Shown here one piece after another: positions 60,901-64,000 of a stretch of DNA of 64,000 bases. Below the pieces are notes generated by a model, which saw nothing but the letters and a program-made list of their open reading frames with translations, ran no database searches and was not told where the DNA came from. The stretch spans positions 11,272,758 through 11,336,757 of the forward strand of contig NC_037600.1 in assembly GCF_003073045.1 (NCBI RefSeq), in the 5' to 3' direction. How positions within the stretch are numbered: the stretch's first letter is position 1; every line of letters begins with the position of its first letter. The DNA is from Pomacea canaliculata (Eukaryota > Mollusca > Gastropoda > Architaenioglossa > Ampullariidae). A program made the position numbers and the translations under genes.

Positions 60901-61765
60901 AATGTCCGATATTGGATATGAATCCGCTAATTGGCTTTCACAAACTATAAATTACTTTCACTCAAGATGTCCGCCACGCAGCCTTTCGAAAAGCAAAGGT
61001 AGCATCTCTGGGTCACTAGGTTGTTAGACTAATCACAACACAGGAAGAAAATTATCCGTCAGTGGATCCTCTCCGTTAGTCTGGGAGTAGCGACGGTTAT
61101 CCCGCCTCCGAGTAAAAGCTCAATATTCTTTGAAACAAATGAACATCTACCCAAGTAGTTCCACCTGTTACAACTATGAGGGAGGTAGAACCTTTGTAAT
61201 ATTTGTAATATCTCACTGTGGTTCTTCTGTCAACTTTGACACTTGTCCAGGCATGTCGTTCCTTTATTTTCCCCCATTGGCTGGACAAGGAACTACATTC
61301 TTCCCGACTCTTTCCTTCACAAACTTCACACACTCTTTCTGCCCCACAGGCCTATTAGGGAATGCCTGAAATGAGTTTACAGTGAATACTAGTCTCCATA
61401 CTAAACAATGGTTAGTTATCCACAGTCACAACAACACACTACACAATCGTAACCAGTCGAGTTCCTGACACAAACACACTTTATATCACACAGAGGAGTT
61501 TGGGATTGCCTGGGGAGACTGTAACGATCTCTTGAGCGGTGATAACATGAAGGTGTCTAGAAAACTGCAGTTAATGAGCAATAAAGAGAAGACACTTGTC
61601 TTACCTATTGCATGTGGTTGGCGTACAGACTGTTTTTTTATTTTAGTAAAGTTAACATTTGTACAAAGGTTTGTTTGTTTGATAAGTAAAGCACTAAGCT
61701 TTGTACCTGCTGCTCTGTTGTCTGTTTTACAGGTGACAGCCCTACCTACATCTTGGAGAACATAA
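54935..61765 (+). CDS. C7: intact RBCC-NHR E3 ligase with a long first intron
   Basis: Exons are 54935-56008, 58994-59152, 59507-59659, 60310-60489 and 61733-61765, giving 532 residues with TAA at 61763. RING ligands are Cys9, Cys12, Cys24, His26, Cys29, Cys32, Cys45 and Cys48 (C3HC4). B-box 1 uses Cys89, 92, 101, 104, 109, 112 and His116, 125. B-box 2 uses Cys146, His149, Cys158, His161, Cys166, Cys169, His174 and Cys177. A coiled coil runs to about residue 358, then the NHR (VFHDNCGNNIRL, VVVSRDPM, LGVTRNSPAHV, VGVLVTSSNDLHLYINGQD, WFAVFDIGS). Intron 1 is 2985 bases against 320-800 in the other copies and begins with a weak donor (gttaac). Read-through would end at 56035 and give a 366-residue protein without NHR. 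Introns 2-4 and the 3' flank pair it with C3. Confidence 0.85.
57004..57324 (+). other. Two candidate small exons in C7 intron 1
   Basis: 57004-57057 (after ttaatag, before gtaaat) and 57301-57324 (after ccaaacag, before gtaaca) are open in phase 0 and encode short lysine-containing peptides (for example KKFVKKSQ). Their flanks resemble each other (tttctcaat...ctctctgt and a tc(g/t)t(t/c)caaa...gtaa segment), as if one small exon had been tandemly copied. They would lengthen the linker between coiled coil and NHR, at the position where C7 has extra intron. Confidence 0.3.
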
Positions 61766-62937
61766 AGAATATCAGAAAACAAGAAGGCTGAGAGAATAAA
61801 ACTAGAATATTTTTGTGATCGAGGATGACACCAACCTGTGCGTTGATATTACCAATGAGAGTTCCAGTGAATTTGTTTCGTCAACCTGATTGAAGAGACG
61901 TGGGATGATATATTATTTTAATCAGTATAATATATTGTGTAAACACTACGAAAGTATACACATACGTGCTCCTGTAAATTTTTTAAATACATTGAATCGA
62001 ACTTTGGCTTCTGGTTGTGTTCATTAGTTCTAAAAAGGCTGTTCATAAGTTACTGTTCATCGATAATGTAAATAATCATCCGTTCTGTAATTTGCTTCTG
62101 CTACCCAATAAGTAAAATTATTACTTACAGTGTCTGTGCCTCTCCCTGAAGAAAATGTCTCTATTCTTTAAAAAAAAACCTTCCATACTGAGTAGGTATA
62201 TTGAACACTTTCACGAGGCACTGAGTCATAGCTCGCATCTTAATGTTTTGCTTTAGCTTTAACTCAGTTTTGTGAAAATGAGTGAAATGGACAGCAGACA
62301 GTACAGTAGTTGTAAATGCACTGTACGTGACTTGTAAACACTTCTGTGGAAAGTTGCTGAACTGTGCCGTATAGTGGCGGTGGTACGACTGTGTTTATTG
62401 TCTGTTTTCTTCTGGTTCAAGAAAAGATAAAATGGCCTCTAAAAAAGACGATCAAAGGAAAGCAAAAGAGAAAACCGGGAACTGGTAATAACGATAGTAT
62501 GTTGAGGAGTTCTACTCATACACTACAAAGTTCAAAGGATGAAACCAAATGTAACTGCCTGTTAGTCTCAGAATAAACCTGTTAATAGGAAATATACTTT
62601 AGAAATTCCTTCAAGATAATAATATGCATCCATCTGTGCTCAGGTTTGTTTTCTTAAGTCCGGCTTTAAAAATTGTGTGTCAGACACTTATGTTATTGAT
62701 ATACTCAGGTGTGATTCTAACAAGACAATAAAGCGACTCACATTTCAGTTATCTGACACATCGATGAGCTAAGATGTTGAACTGATTTCTTGGCGATTTT
62801 CTCAGTTCATTCTTTTCAGTTTGCACTTACTAAAGATGTGTTTTCCTGTTTATATGGTTTTAATATATCGGCTGAAAGCTATGGTTAATGTGTGAAGCCT
62901 CTTCTTTGTCTTGGAAACACAGTCCGATTATACCACG

Positions 62938-63075
62938 TACGTGTAGACTGCTGTCTGTCTGCCGAGACCAACGGCCTCTTGTAAAGTTCTTCGCTGTTAG
63001 TCTCGGCTAGCCTTAACAATGAATATTACTTAAGCGGAAGCTTTGTATACACCAGCCTCGTTCTAGTAGTTAACT
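62938..63075 (-). repeat. Interspersed repeat R, minus orientation (C7 flank copy)
   Basis: Collinear with 24110-24262 and inverse to 15752-15945. It shares ctgctgtctgtctgccgaga, gttagtctcggc, ggaagctttgtatacaccag and cctcgttctagtagttaact. Confidence 0.65.
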
Positions 63076-63444
63076 GTAAACAATCGTCACATGACTAAAG
63101 TATCAACAATCCTTTCCTCATACAGTTTCAAATGTACGTAAGCCACCATCATTGTCAGCAGATGTCAATCCTTTTCCTTCTGTAGCCAAAGTCACATGGT
63201 AGTTGTCAGGTATCCACACGATTCTGAAATAAGATAAACACAGTGAGTAAACTGAATTCTTTGTTCTGTGGTGGCACTGATCATCTACAATAACAGAGAA
63301 AATGTGATCATTCCTTGCAATTAACAAACATTAAACAGATTTACTTCAATTCATTTCACTTTTTTTGTCATTTTGTATACGCCCCAAAAAATTTTTTTCT
63401 AAAGTGTGTATTACTTAAAAGATCCATGCAAACAAGTCGATAGG

Positions 63445-63522
63445 ATGTCAAGGGGATAGAACCCAGGTGTGATTAGACTACGGTGGACTTCTACCGATGT
63501 GACTGCGCTACTACAACTCCAC
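63445..63522 (-). repeat. tRNA-like segment, possible SINE head
   Basis: On the minus strand, tagcgcagtcacatcgg resembles an RNA polymerase III A box and gggttctatcc a B box, about 47 bases apart as in tRNA genes. Acceptor ends do not pair and the T loop is one base short, so it is not a working tRNA. The collinear C3 flank departs from the C7 flank at this point, consistent with an insertion. Confidence 0.3.
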
Positions 63523-64000
63523 TAAGAGATGGTGAGACGACCTCCGAGGTCTGTACTGTGCCAACCTCTGTGTTACTGATGTCATCACGTGACTTTCATA
63601 ATAGACACTAGGACTCCATGTGTGATGGAATGAAGATAGCGACTCCACATTCTGAGACAGCATGAAGCAGCTGATTTTTTACTTACTTTGTAAAATTATC
63701 GCTGTTTGTGATTGTGTATGCGACAGATGTGTCTTCCTGCTTTGTTTTAATATGTAGGCTGAACATAGGTTATATATTATATGTTAACGCTATCTGTCGG
63801 CCTTTGACCCTATAATCTACTTTATCCTATAATAATAAGTAAAACTTCGTGAGATTAGCTTGTATGTTAAAGAAACTGGTTAGTAATAAAATGTAATGAT
63901 GTGAAAATTTCTATATCGTGCATACTTGTTGTATTTTCTCCATACGCTTGGATTTTTTGTACATATTTTATATATTTTATATTTTATGTTTTTTACCGTT

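Larger units (their letters stand above)
61766..64000. other. 3' flank of C7, no gene seen
   Basis: Collinear with the C3 flank to about 63445, including repeat R and an AATAAA at 62727-62732 in gacaataaagcgac. Beyond that it is AT-rich, with a tRNA-like segment listed separately. Confidence 0.4.

Overview
This is an animal nuclear DNA window, AT-rich outside the mobile elements, with spliced genes, GT-AG introns and many fossil transposons. The mix of L1/Tx1-like, RTE-like and Rex1-like LINEs, Harbinger and Tigger DNA elements and an expanded TRIM-like family points to an invertebrate, most likely a mollusc. That placement is inference from content, not a database match.

The backbone is a head-to-tail, plus-strand array of seven related gene copies, called C1 to C7 here. 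Each encodes an N-terminal RING finger, two B-boxes and a coiled coil in one large first exon. Small downstream exons encode a C-terminal domain that I read as a Neuralized homology repeat (NHR), a SPRY-like fold. The family would be RBCC (TRIM-type) E3 ubiquitin ligases in which NHR replaces the usual PRY-SPRY or NHL reader. C5 (43354-46538), C6 (48784-52431) and C7 (54935-61765) look intact. C1 (1-2607) is cut by the window edge. C2 (5334-5846) is a truncated RING/B-box piece. C3 (18134-22786) is decayed. C4 (27567-30835) carries one +1 frameshift between the B-boxes and the coiled coil.

C1 and C4 lie in a large near-identical duplication (1-4943 against about 28235-33173). C3 and C7 form a second pair that shares introns and 3' flanks. 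Exon 1 looks like a mosaic of nearly identical and divergent patches, as expected from gene conversion.

Mobile DNA fills the gaps. An L1-like LINE (about 9400-15563) has Harbinger sequence in its middle. An aldo-keto reductase retrocopy (16755-17615) has a stop exactly where the catalytic tyrosine should be. A deleted Tigger element (26416-27323) sits in the 5' flank of C4. A minus-strand LTR element (33174-41260) encodes Gag and protease only. One of its LTRs is split by a Rex1-like LINE, and its gag is split by an RTE-like LINE flanked by a 13-bp target duplication. The left LTR edge coincides with the end of the C1/C4 duplication.

The remaining long stretches (5847-8940, 22787-26370, 41261-43353, 46951-48783, 52432-54060, 61766-64000) show no gene I can support, apart from the repeats and conserved blocks listed.
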